Origin: Peribacillus deserti
GTDB taxonomy: Bacteria > Bacillota > Bacilli > Bacillales > DSM-1321
DNA length: 64,000 nucleotides
Assembly: GCF_016909175.1 (NCBI RefSeq)
Contig: NZ_JAFBFI010000013.1
Span: 1-64,000 of the forward strand
Reading direction: 5' to 3'
In this document: positions 53,894-63,602 of the stretch, piece after piece
Layout: every line of letters starts with the position of its first letter
Numbering within the stretch: position 1 is the stretch's first letter
Position numbers and translations under genes: made by a program
Notes under the pieces: model-generated
Seen by the model: the letters and a program-made list of their open reading frames with translations, nothing else
Told to the model about the DNA's origin: nothing
Database searches by the model: none

Positions 53894-54802
53894 ATGAAAA
53901 TAGGAATTATTGGATTAGGAGATATTGCTAAAAAGGCCTACCTGCCAGTGCTTTCTGAAAAAGAAGGAATAGAACTTGTGCTCTGCACAAGAAATCTTAA
54001 AACGCTAAACAGATTAGCAAATAAGTATAAGGTTCAGGAAAAAGTTCAGACCGTTGACGAACTGATTACAAGAAACATTGATGCAGCCTTTATTAGTACG
54101 GCTACTGAGGGACATTTTGAAACAGCTGAAAAATTACTTAGTAACGGCATCCATATATACATAGACAAACCCATATCCATGAATTTTCATGAAACCGAAA
54201 AAATTGTGCAGCTTTCCAATGAGAGCGGCAAAATCGCAATGGTTGGTTTTAACCGACGTTTTATACCTAGAGTTAAAGAACTTAAGGAACATGGCAAAGC
54301 CAGCTTGATTATCATGCAAAAAAACAGATTTGCTGCTCCGGATTATATAAGAAGATTTGTTGTAGAAGATTTTATCCATGTGGTAGATACTCTCAGATTT
54401 TTGATGAATACCGCAGTTAAGGATGTAAAGGTTGAGTACCTTAGAAATGGTGAAATGCTTGATCATTTGGTCATACAGCTTATTGGAGAAGGATGTGCAG
54501 CTATTGGAGTGATGAACAGGAATGGCGGTGTTACAGAAGAAATCATTGAATATATGACTGGGCATAATAAGTATGTTGTAAACAGCCTTGTTGAAACCAC
54601 TCATTTTCATAATAAAGAAATACATATAACTAAATTTGGCGACTGGGAGCCAACCCTTTATAAACGAGGCTTTTACCAACTAGTAGATCATTTTATTGAT
54701 TGCGTTCAGAACAACAAGACACCTGATCCTTCTATTGAGGATTCGCTGCTCACTCATGAAATCTGCGAAAGAATCGTTAAATCTATAGACTCAGCAGTTT
54801 AA
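53894..54802 (+). CDS. Gfo/Idh/MocA family oxidoreductase
   Basis: 302 residues. GIIGLGDIAKKAYLPVL opens the Rossmann domain and HIYIDKPISMN (about 88-98) is the EKP-equivalent motif, with Asp in place of Glu, as in virulence-factor MviM-like members. GFNRRFIPRV and EDFIHVVDTLRFLM follow. The protein is somewhat short. A fitting name is MviM-type dehydrogenase of unknown substrate. TGAGGTG precedes the ATG. Confidence 0.85.
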   Translation: MKIGIIGLGDIAKKAYLPVLSEKEGIELVLCTRNLKTLNRLANKYKVQEKVQTVDELITRNIDAAFISTATEGHFETAEKLLSNGIHIYIDKPISMNFHETEKIVQLSNESGKIAMVGFNRRFIPRVKELKEHGKASLIIMQKNRFAAPDYIRRFVVEDFIHVVDTLRFLMNTAVKDVKVEYLRNGEMLDHLVIQLIGEGCAAIGVMNRNGGVTEEIIEYMTGHNKYVVNSLVETTHFHNKEIHITKFGDWEPTLYKRGFYQLVDHFIDCVQNNKTPDPSIEDSLLTHEICERIVKSIDSAV

Positions 54803-54810
54803 TAAGAAAA

Positions 54811-54842
54811 GAAGCCAGGGACTATGTTGTCTCTGGCTTATT
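54811..54842. terminator. Terminator between oxidoreductase and selO
   Basis: AAGCCAGGGAC pairs with GTCTCTGGCTT with one mismatch. It serves the convergent oxidoreductase and SelO genes. Confidence 0.7.
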
Positions 54843-54856
54843 TGTTTATTTTTATA

Positions 54857-56320
54857 TCAGGTACCGCAAAAGGTCCGATATGGGGCTGAGGATGCAGGCA
54901 GTGCACCGTATTCAGCTTGTTCAGGAGAGTGTGCGTATGGGTTTGAAAGTACCTGTAAAAGCCGTTGCATTACGCTGTAATCTCCTTCTTTCACTGCAGC
55001 TTCCAGTGCCGCTTCTACCCGGTGGTTCCGGGGAATAACCGCAGGATTGCTGTTTCGCATCAACTGGTTCGAAGAGTCTTCCGATTCCTCCTGCCTGCCT
55101 AGTCTCTCCTGCCAGAGCTCATGCCACTGAGTAAATTCAGGTGTTCCGGATAGGACTGTATCCTCCACCGTATCAAAAGTTAATGCGCGGAAGGTATTCG
55201 TATAATCCGCTCGGTACTTCGACATCATACTGAGAAGATCTTCGATAAGGGGTTTATCTTGTTCTTCTTCGTTAAATAAACCCAGTTTTGCTCTCATTCC
55301 TTCCAGCCAATTAGTGTAATACAACTTAGGAAACTTTGAAATTTCATTCTGCGCTATTTCAACAGCTTCTTCCTGATTTTCATGCAGCAGCGGCAATAGG
55401 CTCTCAGCAAACCGCGCCAGGTTCCACCCGCCAATATTCGGCTGATTCCCATAGGCATAGCGGCCCTGAGTGTCAATGGAACTGAAGACCGTTTCCGGAT
55501 CAAACACATCCATAAAGGCGCAAGGGCCATAATCTATGGTTTCGCCGCTAATAGTCATATTGTCCGTGTTCATAACTCCATGAATAAAGCCAACCAGCTG
55601 CCATTTCGCAATCAGCATCGCCTGACGCCTAATCATTTCCTGCAGCAGCGAAAGATATCGGTTTTCACTGTCCTCAATCTCTGGAAAATGGCGTTTTATT
55701 GCGTAATCAGCAAGGGCTTTGAGTTCTTCTTCTGTCCCCCATGTAGCAGCGTATTGAAACGTACCTACGCGCAGATGACTAGAAGCCACACGAGTGAGAA
55801 TAGCACCTGGAAGCTCTGTTTCCCGGATAATGTTCTCGCCAGTTGTCACCACTGCCAGACTGCGGGTAGTAGGAATACCGAGCGCATGAATGGCTTCACT
55901 TATTATATATTCGCGCAGCATCGGCCCAAGTGCCGCCCGGCCGTCTCCCCCGCGGGAGTATGGCGTTCTGCCTGCCCCTTTAAGCTGAACATCCACCCTC
56001 TCGCCCTCGGGCAGGATATGCTCTCCAAGCAGAACAGCACGGCCATCCCCTAACATATTAAAATGTCCGAATTGATGCCCCGCGTAAGCCTGAGCAAGAG
56101 GAGAAGCACCTTCAGGAATCTTGTTCCCAGCAAACACTGCTCCGCCATCTTCAGTTTGCAGCGCCTGAACATCCAAACCTAGAGATTCCGCCAGTTCAAT
56201 GTTGAGAATTGCCAGCTTCGGTGACCGCACAGAACCTGGGCTGGTACTGGTAAAAAATAATTTAGGCAAACGAGCGTAACTGTTATCAAAGTTCCATCCT
56301 AATTCATTACTCTTTGTCAT
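54857..56320 (-). CDS. selO: Protein adenylyltransferase SelO (YdiU)
   Basis: A 487-residue pseudokinase-fold enzyme that transfers AMP to protein Ser, Thr or Tyr residues and is linked to redox stress. Signature segments are [44 protein letters not shown] (split), [24 protein letters not shown] with the metal-binding Asn and Asp, and [17 protein letters not shown]. The extreme C-terminus TFCGT has Cys at the position taken by selenocysteine in animals. AAAGGAGAAC precedes the ATG. It is a single gene. Confidence 0.95.
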   Translation of the reverse strand: MTKSNELGWNFDNSYARLPKLFFTSTSPGSVRSPKLAILNIELAESLGLDVQALQTEDGGAVFAGNKIPEGASPLAQAYAGHQFGHFNMLGDGRAVLLGEHILPEGERVDVQLKGAGRTPYSRGGDGRAALGPMLREYIISEAIHALGIPTTRSLAVVTTGENIIRETELPGAILTRVASSHLRVGTFQYAATWGTEEELKALADYAIKRHFPEIEDSENRYLSLLQEMIRRQAMLIAKWQLVGFIHGVMNTDNMTISGETIDYGPCAFMDVFDPETVFSSIDTQGRYAYGNQPNIGGWNLARFAESLLPLLHENQEEAVEIAQNEISKFPKLYYTNWLEGMRAKLGLFNEEEQDKPLIEDLLSMMSKYRADYTNTFRALTFDTVEDTVLSGTPEFTQWHELWQERLGRQEESEDSSNQLMRNSNPAVIPRNHRVEAALEAAVKEGDYSVMQRLLQVLSNPYAHSPEQAEYGALPASSAPYRTFCGT

Positions 56321-56609
56321 AGGTTCTCCTTTTCTAATTTTGGCTTTTAATACAGGTTTTTTCTCTTATATCTCTAAAATGAAACATCATTACTTTTCTG
56401 CATTTTTTTATAACAGCATCCCATCATTTAATGTCTGCTTCTGCCTGTTTATTATACCGTTTCCATACGAGGACTGTTTTCTATTTTACAACCAGACTGG
56501 GGTGTTACAGAAGAAGGTATTTAAGAAAAAGTATAGAATATTACTTGGGTAAAGTTATTAAAGAAATTGATATATATTAGCCATATTAAAATGAAAAAGG
56601 ATGTGAATT

Positions 56610-57527
56610 ATGCTTTATAAATCTCGAACTGAACCTGCTGAATTACTAATTCTGAAATCCTTAAACACTCGGATGAGTTTGTCTGAGAAAGAAAGGCATC
56701 ATTATTTCAACCTTAAAAAAGGCTATGAAGGAGAGGTATTATTTGATTCATTGACGGAAAAACTTCAATGTGAATGTTTTATATTAAACGATTTGCTACT
56801 CCAACTAAATAACACCACTTTCCAAATCGACTCAATAATAATTAGTTCAGACTCCATTTATTTTTTCGAAGTGAAAAATTATGAAGGAGATTATTATTAC
56901 GATTCGGAAAGATTATATAAGAAACCCAAGTATGAAATTAATAATCCACTAAACCAATTGAAGAGGAGCGAATCCTTACTGCGCCTGTTACTCCAAAACC
57001 TTGGCTTTAATATCCCCCTTATTTCTTCAGTCGTTTTTATCAACCCCGAATTCACCTTATACCAAGCACCTTTAAATAAACCATTTATTTTCCCAAATCA
57101 AGTTAGTCGTTACTTTGAAAATTTAAATACATTATCTACAAAGTTAGATAGAAAACACAAAATGCTAGCTGATAAATTAATTTCACAGCATATGAAAGAC
57201 TCTCCTTTTAAACTATTACCATCTTATGAGTATGAGCAGCTGAGAAAGGGAATCACTTGTTTAGTTTGTAGCTCCTTTTCTATTTCTGTAAAAGGGAAGA
57301 AATGTATTTGCAAGGAATGCGGACACGAAGAAATGGTTGTAACCGCTGTAATCCGTAGTGTGAATGAATTTAAGCTTCTTTTTCCAAGTCAAAAAATTAC
57401 TACGAATGTAATTCAAGATTGGTGTAAAGTGATAGAGTCCAAAAAAAGGATTAGAAGGATTCTCTTGAAAAATTATAAAATAGTAGGGGTTCATCAATGG
57501 ACTTTCTACGAAAAAACCACAACTTAA
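56610..57527 (+). CDS. NERD-domain protein with C-terminal zinc ribbon
   Basis: 305 residues. The NERD (nuclease-related) domain covers about 35-150. QIDSIIISSDSIYFFEVKN carries the D-(x)n-ExK pattern of the restriction-endonuclease-like fold, with Glu-x-Lys near 86-88. The C-terminal part has CLVC (about 217-220) and CICKECG (about 232-238), a zinc ribbon. The stretch is AT-rich relative to its neighbours. AAAAGGA precedes the ATG. Nuclease activity is plausible but unproven for the family. Confidence 0.8.
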   Translation: MLYKSRTEPAELLILKSLNTRMSLSEKERHHYFNLKKGYEGEVLFDSLTEKLQCECFILNDLLLQLNNTTFQIDSIIISSDSIYFFEVKNYEGDYYYDSERLYKKPKYEINNPLNQLKRSESLLRLLLQNLGFNIPLISSVVFINPEFTLYQAPLNKPFIFPNQVSRYFENLNTLSTKLDRKHKMLADKLISQHMKDSPFKLLPSYEYEQLRKGITCLVCSSFSISVKGKKCICKECGHEEMVVTAVIRSVNEFKLLFPSQKITTNVIQDWCKVIESKKRIRRILLKNYKIVGVHQWTFYEKTTT

Positions 57528-57556
57528 AACTTTAATGTATACCTCCTATGGCAAAT

Positions 57557-57860
57557 GAAGGACTTTACTCCATCTCATTTACTGAATTTTGGCCTTCATT
57601 CCCCTTATGAAGGACTTTCCACTTACTCATTTACTGGATTTTGTCCCTCATTTCCCTTATGAAAGACTTTCCTCCATCTCATTTATGGATTTTGGTCTTC
57701 ATTTCCCTTATAAGGACTTTTCTCTAAATTATTAAGAATTTTGTCCTTCATTTCCCCTATGAAGGACTTTTCTCTAACTCATTTACTGGATTGGCCTTCA
57801 TTTCCCTTATGAACGACTTTCCTCCAACTCATTTACTGAATTTTCCCTCCATTCCTAATA
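57557..57860. repeat. Six-copy 50-52 bp tandem repeat with palindromic units
   Basis: AGGACTTT or a variant starts at 57559, 57611, 57663, 57713, 57763 and 57813, i.e. periods 52, 52, 50, 50 and 50. Each unit joins GTCCTTCAT-TTCCCNT-ATGAAGGAC (9-bp arms) to a conserved CTCATTTACTGGATTTT part. It is downstream of the NERD gene and upstream of the ahpC promoter. Substitutions in the arms are not compensated, so the hairpin itself does not look selected. Confidence 0.85.
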
Positions 57861-57939
57861 AACCCCTGCCCGCATCAGCTGAAATCATTGATTCGTAATA
57901 GCAAATATAAACAACGTACGGTAAAGTGAAGCATTCTTT

Positions 57940-57966
57940 TTGACAAAACAATAGGTTTTATATAAT
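57940..57966 (+). promoter_or_regulatory. ahpC promoter (sigma-A)
   Basis: TTGACA (57940-57945) and TATAAT (57961-57966) are both perfect hexamers, with a shorter than ideal 15-bp spacer. Confidence 0.6.
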
Positions 57967-57979
57967 AATAACTTTTGTA

Positions 57980-57994
57980 TTAGAATTATTATAA
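57980..57994 (+). promoter_or_regulatory. PerR box
   Basis: TTAGAATTATTATAA matches the PerR consensus TTATAATNATTATAA at 14 of 15 positions. It lies about 14 bp downstream of the -10 box, where binding would block transcription until peroxide oxidises PerR. Confidence 0.8.
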
Positions 57995-58056
57995 TATAAT
58001 TGCGATTATATGTTTTAAATAATTCTCAAAAACCCACACCTAGGAGGCAATTACTT

Positions 58057-58620
58057 ATGTCATTAATTGGATCAGAAGTAAAACAATTTACAGCTAAAGC
58101 ATATCGTAACGGTGATTTTATCGATGTTACTGAAGAAAACTTTAAGGGTCAATGGAGTGTAGTTTGCTTTTACCCAGCAGACTTTACATTCGTATGCCCT
58201 ACAGAATTAGAAGACCTGCAAAACGAGTACGCAACTCTAAAAGAACTTGGCGTGGAAGTATATTCCGTTTCAACGGATACTCACTTTACACATAAGGCTT
58301 GGCATGATCACTCAGATGCTATTGGTAAAATTGAATATACTATGATTGGTGACCCTTCACAAAAAATCTCCCGCAACTTCGACGTATTAAACGAGGAAGA
58401 AGGTCTTGCTGATCGCGGAACTTTTATCATCGATCCAGACGGCATCATCCAAACTGTTGAAATAAATGCAGACGGCATCGGCCGTGATGCTAGCACTCTT
58501 GTTAACAAGATTAAGGCAGCACAATATGTTCGCAACAATCCTGGTGAAGTTTGCCCGGCTAAATGGCAGGAAGGTTCTGCAACACTTAAGCCAAGCCTTG
58601 ACCTTGTAGGCAAGATTTAA
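58057..58620 (+). CDS. ahpC: Alkyl hydroperoxide reductase peroxidase subunit
   Basis: A 187-residue typical 2-Cys peroxiredoxin that reduces H2O2 and organic peroxides. Peroxidatic Cys47 is in DFTFVCPTE and the resolving Cys in GEVCPAKW (about 166). The ATG at 58057 follows AGGAGGCAATTACTT; a frame extending 19 residues upstream lacks this support. It is followed 12 bp later by ahpF, its reductant, and preceded by a PerR box. Confidence 0.97.
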   Translation: MSLIGSEVKQFTAKAYRNGDFIDVTEENFKGQWSVVCFYPADFTFVCPTELEDLQNEYATLKELGVEVYSVSTDTHFTHKAWHDHSDAIGKIEYTMIGDPSQKISRNFDVLNEEEGLADRGTFIIDPDGIIQTVEINADGIGRDASTLVNKIKAAQYVRNNPGEVCPAKWQEGSATLKPSLDLVGKI

Positions 58621-58632
58621 GGAGCCGATTAA

Positions 58633-60162
58633 ATGTTACTAGATGCAGATATAAAAGCACAATTAGCCCAATACCTTCAATTGTTGGAGGGTGATGTCCT
58701 TCTAAAAGTCAGCGCAGGCTCTGATGACGTATCTCGCGACCTGCTGGCTTTAGTAGATGAATTGGCCGCCATGTCATCCAACATTAAGGTAGAGAAAGCT
58801 GAATTACAAAGAACACCGAGCTTTAGCGTGAATCGTCTCGGCGAAGATACTGGAGTAACGTTTGCCGGTATTCCTCTGGGACATGAATTTACGTCTTTAG
58901 TGCTTGCTTTGCTGCAGGTTAGCGGAAGAGCGCCTAAGGTAGATCAAAAGGTCATTGATCAAATTAAGAGTATCAAAGGTGAATATCACTTTGAATCTTA
59001 TATCAGTCTTAGCTGCCACAATTGTCCAGATGTTGTTCAGTCACTAAATTTAATGAGCATTCTCAACCCTGGCATTACTCATACCATGATCGACGGCGCA
59101 GCTTTCAAAGAAGAGGTAGAAAGCAAAGACATCATGGCAGTACCAACTGTTTTCCTAAATGGTGAATCTTTCGGCAGCGGCCGTATGACACTTGAGGAAA
59201 TCCTCGCCAAGATGGGGAACGGCCCTGATGCAGCAGAGCTTGCTGATAAGGATCCATATGATGTGCTTGTTGTTGGAGGCGGACCAGCCGGTGCAAGTGC
59301 AGCCATCTATGCGGCACGCAAAGGCATTCGCACAGGTATCGTGGCTGAGCGCTTTGGCGGCCAGGTTATGGACACCATGGGTATTGAAAACTTTATAAGT
59401 ACGAAATATACAGAAGGTCCTAAGCTTGTTGCAAGCCTTGAAGAACATGTTAAAGAGTATGGCATTGATGTAATGAATTTACAGCGTGCCAAGCGTTTAG
59501 AAAAGAACGAACTCATCGAACTTGAACTAGAAAATGGTGCTGTTTTAAAGAGCAAAACCGTTATTCTTTCAACAGGTGCACGCTGGCGCAATGTTGGCGT
59601 ACCAGGCGAAGCAGAGTTCAAAAATAAAGGTGTAGCATACTGTCCACATTGTGATGGTCCTCTGTTTGAAGGAAAGCATGTTGCAGTAATCGGCGGAGGC
59701 AATTCCGGTATTGAGGCTGCAATCGATCTCGCAGGAATCGTGAAGCATGTTACAGTTCTTGAGTTTATGCCAGAGCTGAAGGCTGACGCTGTATTACAGG
59801 AACGCCTTTACAGCCTGCCTAATGTAACGGTCCTAAAGAACGTACAGACCAAAGAGATTACCGGCACCGACAAGGTAAACGGTATTTCCTACATCAATCG
59901 TGATACAGAAGAAGTTCACCATATTGAATTAGAAGGTGTTTTTGTTCAAATTGGTCTTGTTCCAAACACCGACTGGTTAGGCGAGACTCTTGAACTCACC
60001 CGCTTCGGTGAGATTATTGTAGATAAGCATGGTGCTACAAACGTACCTGGAGTATTTGCTGCAGGCGATTGTACGGACAGTGCATATAAGCAAATCATTA
60101 TTTCTATGGGATCAGGTGCTACCGCATCCTTAGGTGCATTCGATTATCTCATCCGAAATTAA
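58633..60162 (+). CDS. ahpF: Alkyl hydroperoxide reductase flavoprotein subunit
   Basis: A 509-residue NADH:AhpC reductase. The N-terminal tandem thioredoxin folds carry the CHNC pair (Cys about 128 and 131). The thioredoxin-reductase-like part has the FAD site [12 protein letters not shown], the redox centre CPHCDG (Cys about 336 and 339), the NAD site [12 protein letters not shown] and the terminal FAAGDCTD. It is the second gene of the ahpCF operon, with AAGGAGCCGAT before the ATG. Confidence 0.97.
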   Translation: MLLDADIKAQLAQYLQLLEGDVLLKVSAGSDDVSRDLLALVDELAAMSSNIKVEKAELQRTPSFSVNRLGEDTGVTFAGIPLGHEFTSLVLALLQVSGRAPKVDQKVIDQIKSIKGEYHFESYISLSCHNCPDVVQSLNLMSILNPGITHTMIDGAAFKEEVESKDIMAVPTVFLNGESFGSGRMTLEEILAKMGNGPDAAELADKDPYDVLVVGGGPAGASAAIYAARKGIRTGIVAERFGGQVMDTMGIENFISTKYTEGPKLVASLEEHVKEYGIDVMNLQRAKRLEKNELIELELENGAVLKSKTVILSTGARWRNVGVPGEAEFKNKGVAYCPHCDGPLFEGKHVAVIGGGNSGIEAAIDLAGIVKHVTVLEFMPELKADAVLQERLYSLPNVTVLKNVQTKEITGTDKVNGISYINRDTEEVHHIELEGVFVQIGLVPNTDWLGETLELTRFGEIIVDKHGATNVPGVFAAGDCTDSAYKQIIISMGSGATASLGAFDYLIRN

Positions 60163-60172
60163 TGAAACTTCC

Positions 60173-60219
60173 AAAAGTCGCTTCGCTGTCTGACCGATAG
60201 TGAAGCGACTTTCTTTTTT
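60173..60219 (+). terminator. ahpCF terminator
   Basis: AAAGTCGCTTC pairs with GAAGCGACTTT, followed by CTTTTTTT. Confidence 0.92.
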
Positions 60220-60839
60220 TCTGGGAGCTTGTCAATTTTAGTATGGATCCTTAAGCTCCTAAGCGGTTTCATGGACTCTTCTGGAGAAGATAACTGAATG
60301 TCATTCATGATTCGGTTCACCGTGATATTTGGTAATTGCGATTTAAATTTGATTGATTTTGAAAAAAAGACCTTAAAAGGATACGGCTCTGCCTATCATT
60401 TTTTAAGGTCTTTTTGCTTCATTATTTATCCTATTACAAAGCTAGGATTCTTCATTTCATGATAAAACATATAATTTTTACGATTTTTTTATAAACTGAC
60501 CCCTAAGTTTTACGCTAAATTGACACTTTTAAATATACCAATCCTTTGCTAAGGTTATCAGTAAATGCGAAAACGGATTTAAGGGGAAGGGATACTATCA
60601 TTGGCAACCGCTTTTTCAAGTTTGGACTGAACCCGCTGATTATGTCCTTATACTCGATAACGGAATCTTTGGTGAAGTTTTTATCCTTTTATCAGAATAT
60701 TTCGTCCAAATAAGGAACTAATTGTAGTGTTGACTATACCCTTCTCCAGACGTACGCGACTTAGGTTTCAAAGGAAACCATAGCCTTGCGAAACTATTCC
60801 TTGAAGCCTATAAAAAAATGATAAGGAAGGTTAAAGACT
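60220..60839. other. Long gene-free leader with unexplained inverted repeats
   Basis: A 15-bp inverted repeat, AAAAAGACCTTAAAA (60364-60378) and TTTTAAGGTCTTTTT (60401-60415), could end a small RNA transcribed from 60220. Nearer the ECF gene, GGTTTCAAAGGAAACC (60767-60782) forms a hairpin, followed by ATAG/CTAT pairing and an A-rich stretch before AAGGAAGG. I compared it mentally with TPP, FMN, preQ1, THF and cobalamin riboswitches and could not match any. Confidence 0.45.
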
Positions 60840-61373
60840 ATGCAAAAAACAACAAGTTATTCAAATGCACGCACTTTTAATTTAATTCTAACATCCATGT
60901 TAATTGCCCTCGTATTCGTTGCAACGATCTTTTTAAATATCAAACTGCCGATCACGGCAAACGGCGGTTTAGTTCATCTTGGAACAGCTATGCTCTTTAT
61001 CGCATCCATCTTATTTGGTCCTAAAAAAGGCGCCATCGCTGGTGCTGTTGGGATGGGTTTATTCGACTTAATCTCTGGGTGGACATTGTGGGCACCGTTC
61101 ACCATTTTAACTCGCGGCCTGCAAGGATATATAGTTGGAAAAATTGCCTGGTCTAAAGGCCGCAATGGAAGTAGTAATGGTTTCAATCTTTTCGCTACTA
61201 TCATTTCGGTTCCTGTTATGTTAGCTGGTTATTACATTTGTGAATGGGTTCTATTTAGCAGCTGGATTGCACCAGCGGCCTCTATTCCCGGAAACATCGT
61301 TCAAAATGTGGTAGGGATCTGTGTAGCCATTCCAGTTTGTACTGTACTGAAAAAAATTCCATTTTTTAAATAG
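60840..61373 (+). CDS. ECF transporter S component (COG4720/DUF1393 type)
   Basis: A 177-residue, six-helix vitamin-binding subunit of an energy-coupling factor transporter. FVATIFLNIKLPITANGGLVHLG, FGPKKGAIAGAVGMGLFDLISGW and WAPFTILTRGLQGYIVGKIAW (each within family-conserved blocks) match PF07155 S components. It would work with the shared EcfAA'T module encoded elsewhere. The ligand is a vitamin or precursor not determined here. AAGGAAGG precedes the ATG. The 400-bp leader may carry regulation. A terminator follows. Confidence 0.85.
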   Translation: MQKTTSYSNARTFNLILTSMLIALVFVATIFLNIKLPITANGGLVHLGTAMLFIASILFGPKKGAIAGAVGMGLFDLISGWTLWAPFTILTRGLQGYIVGKIAWSKGRNGSSNGFNLFATIISVPVMLAGYYICEWVLFSSWIAPAASIPGNIVQNVVGICVAIPVCTVLKKIPFFK

Positions 61374-61437
61374 TTATTAAAGATGCACAAATACACAAAT
61401 AGTTTCTTATCAACATTTTTTATATGACATGAAAGAG

Positions 61438-61477
61438 GGAGAATGCTTTGTATATCAAGCATTCTCCTTTTTTTTCT
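61438..61477. terminator. Terminator downstream of the ECF S component
   Basis: GGAGAATGCTT pairs with AAGCATTCTCC, followed by eight or more T on the plus strand. Confidence 0.9.
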
Positions 61478-61586
61478 ACACAACTAATTCATAATTCAAT
61501 TTAACCGGCCTTCTGTATAGGCAGCATAGGGTTGGATAAACAAGAAATTGCTCACTGGCAAAGATTGTCCAGCGTAGATGCTTGGT

Positions 61587-62636
61587 TTACTGACTGGCTT
61601 CCCATTTGGCCACTTCTACACGAACGATAGGTGCCACTTCTTTCCCCAACAGTTCGATAGCCTTCATTACATCCGCATGCGGCATGGAACCAACCGGTAC
61701 ATGCAGCATAAACCGTGTGATGCCTACGTTCTTTCGGAGGTGAATGATCTTTTGGGCAACAGTTTCCGGATCCCCCACATAGAGTGCACCCTCAAAGCTT
61801 CGTGCCGCATCGAATGATGCCCGGCCATAATACCCCCAGCCCCGCTCCCTTCCGAGCACATTCATGACTTGCTGGGTAGGAGGGAAAAATTTATCCGATG
61901 CCGTTTCGTTATCCTCTGCAATGAAACCATGTGAATGAGAGGCAATCGGCAATTTAGAGACGTCATGACCAGCCTGAGCCGCCGCTTGTTTATAAAGCTG
62001 GACAAGCGGAGCGAATTGGACAGGACGTCCTCCTATGATCGCAAGCACCAGTGGCAGCCCTAACAGTCCAGCACGGATGACCGACTCACTATTGCCCCCG
62101 CTCCCGATCCATACAGGCAAAGGATTTTGCACCGGACGCGGATATACACCAAGATTGTCTATGGCCGGACGATGTTTGCCGGACCAGGATACAACTTCAG
62201 ACTGTTGTAATTTCAGCAGCAGATCCAGCTTCTCTTCAAAAAGCTCATTATAGTCATTTAAATCATAGCCAAACAGCGGAAAGGATTCAATGAAGGAACC
62301 ACGGCCTGCCATGATTTCCGCACGCCCATTCGAGATGCCGTCAAGCGTCGCAAAATCCTGGAATACACGTACCGGATCTGCAGAGGAAAGTACAGTGACC
62401 GCACTCGTCAGCCGGATCCGATTTGTCTGCGAAGCTGCGGCAGCCAGCACAACAGCTGGAGAGGATGCTGCGAAATCCTGGCGATGATGCTCTCCTACCC
62501 CAAATACATCCAACCCTACTCGATCAGCAAGCACAATTTCCTCAACGACTTCACGCAATCGCTGTGCATGGCTGACGACTTCCCCTGTTTTAACGTCCGG
62601 TGTTGTTTCTACAAATGTACTGATTCCTATCTCCAT
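61587..62636 (-). CDS. LLM-class flavin-dependent oxidoreductase
   Basis: A 349-residue bacterial-luciferase-like (beta/alpha)8 protein using FMNH2 or F420. MEIGISTFVETTPD opens the barrel. GVGEHHRQDFAASSPAVVLAAAASQTNRIRL (split over residues about 50-80) and GRAEIMAGRGSFIESFPLFGYDL are typical of the group related to YvbT/YhbW. The ATG at 62636, 8 nt after AGGAGTG, is preferred over the longer frame. Substrate unknown. It is encoded downstream of the YeiL-like regulator in the same direction. Confidence 0.87.
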   Translation of the reverse strand: MEIGISTFVETTPDVKTGEVVSHAQRLREVVEEIVLADRVGLDVFGVGEHHRQDFAASSPAVVLAAAASQTNRIRLTSAVTVLSSADPVRVFQDFATLDGISNGRAEIMAGRGSFIESFPLFGYDLNDYNELFEEKLDLLLKLQQSEVVSWSGKHRPAIDNLGVYPRPVQNPLPVWIGSGGNSESVIRAGLLGLPLVLAIIGGRPVQFAPLVQLYKQAAAQAGHDVSKLPIASHSHGFIAEDNETASDKFFPPTQQVMNVLGRERGWGYYGRASFDAARSFEGALYVGDPETVAQKIIHLRKNVGITRFMLHVPVGSMPHADVMKAIELLGKEVAPIVRVEVAKWEASQ

Positions 62637-62737
62637 TAAGCATTCACTCCTGGATTGCAAGATGAATTTGTAAGAGAAGCGTGGTTTTAAATATCTTCTT
62701 CCTACTAATTTACTTTAATATACCTCAATTTCGAGAT

Positions 62738-63445
62738 TTATTCATTACGAATAACCCGATAAATTAAGGCTTCCTCACCGTTCCTTGACACTCCCGCAAG
62801 CTGCTCCAGCCGCTCTCGGTCTTCTATCCGATACTGACGCCCTGCCTTATGCAAATAACCCTTTTCGCATAACTTAGCCAGGACATGTAATAGATGGCGG
62901 TAGGAGACGCCGAGAAAATCGCAGACAGTGACGTGTTTTTCTCTGTAAATATCGCCGTCAGCCGTCTGCAGGATAAAGTCCGCCAAGCGGTTTTCCAGCG
63001 GGAAAGCGAGGCTTTGGGAATACTTTGCAGCCATTTGTGTGGCCTTAACGCTTAAGAATTTCGTAAGCTCCCGCAGGAATATTATATCCTCGAGCATCTG
63101 CTTGCCGCATTGATGCAGGGGAATCGCAAAACAGACCGTCTTTGTGGACGCCTGGATTCCCTTTGTATAGTACACTTCATTGAGCAGCTCCATCTCCCCG
63201 ATATAGTCACGGGCATTGATGAAATTGATCAGTGATACCTTTCCATTCTGATAAGTCATGTAAATCTTCGCTTTTCCTTCTATCACATAATACAAATAAT
63301 CCGGCCGCATGCCCTCCCGAATGATCCATTCATCGCGCCTGTACTCATGGACCTCGATGTATTCTTCAATTGGAAAGGAGAATAATTCTGAGATGGAGTG
63401 CTTCTCCAAATACTGCTGTCTTTCTTTCATTTGAACTTTTTTCAT
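62738..63445 (-). CDS. Crp/Fnr-family regulator, YeiL-like
   Basis: 235 residues. A cyclic-nucleotide-binding-like beta-roll spans about 20-140 (REGMRPDYLYYVIEGKAKIY, INARDYIGEMELL). A dimerisation helix and a C-terminal winged helix follow (VTVCDFLGVSYRHLLHVLAKL, about 170-190). There is no N-terminal Cys cluster, so it is not a classic Fe-S FNR. The sequence resembles E. coli YeiL. The ATG at 63445 after GGGTGAAAGCA is preferred. It is divergent from a truncated MFS gene, and a palindrome between the two is a likely target. Confidence 0.82.
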   Translation of the reverse strand: MKKVQMKERQQYLEKHSISELFSFPIEEYIEVHEYRRDEWIIREGMRPDYLYYVIEGKAKIYMTYQNGKVSLINFINARDYIGEMELLNEVYYTKGIQASTKTVCFAIPLHQCGKQMLEDIIFLRELTKFLSVKATQMAAKYSQSLAFPLENRLADFILQTADGDIYREKHVTVCDFLGVSYRHLLHVLAKLCEKGYLHKAGRQYRIEDRERLEQLAGVSRNGEEALIYRVIRNE

Positions 63446-63516
63446 TGCTTTCACCCAAAGCACGGGAGCGGTTCGCTGTTCTTTGGCTCTGATCCTGCCC
63501 CTATGCCTCCTTTTTC

Positions 63517-63555
63517 TAGATTAATCTAAATCTAAAATATGAGATTTCTCATATT
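63517..63555. promoter_or_regulatory. Two palindromes in the yeiL-like / MFS divergent region
   Basis: TAGATTAATCTA (63517-63528) is a perfect 12-bp palindrome. AATATGAGATTTCTCATATT (63536-63555) is a perfect 20-bp palindrome shaped like a Crp/Fnr box. A TATGAT -10 hexamer at 63575-63580 puts the predicted transcription start near 63587, so the larger palindrome is centred about -41.5, the class II activator position. Confidence 0.6.
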
Positions 63556-63602
63556 ATTTTACGATTGCCATTGGTATGATGCAATTATTGGAGGAATCGA
63601 TC

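Noticed and set aside
56340-56552. 70-codon plus-strand frame between selO and the NERD gene
   Set aside because: It starts with TTG without a ribosome binding site and has Phe/Tyr-rich composition typical of AT-rich non-coding DNA.
57557-57860. Possible CRISPR array (regular palindromic repeats)
   Set aside because: The parts between palindromes are also conserved (CTCATTTACTGGATTTT), the period is set by a whole tandem unit, and no cas gene is nearby.
60700-60839. preQ1 riboswitch before the ECF S component
   Set aside because: The A-rich tail before the ribosome binding site is suggestive, but the stem and C-rich loop of the preQ1 aptamer cannot be formed.
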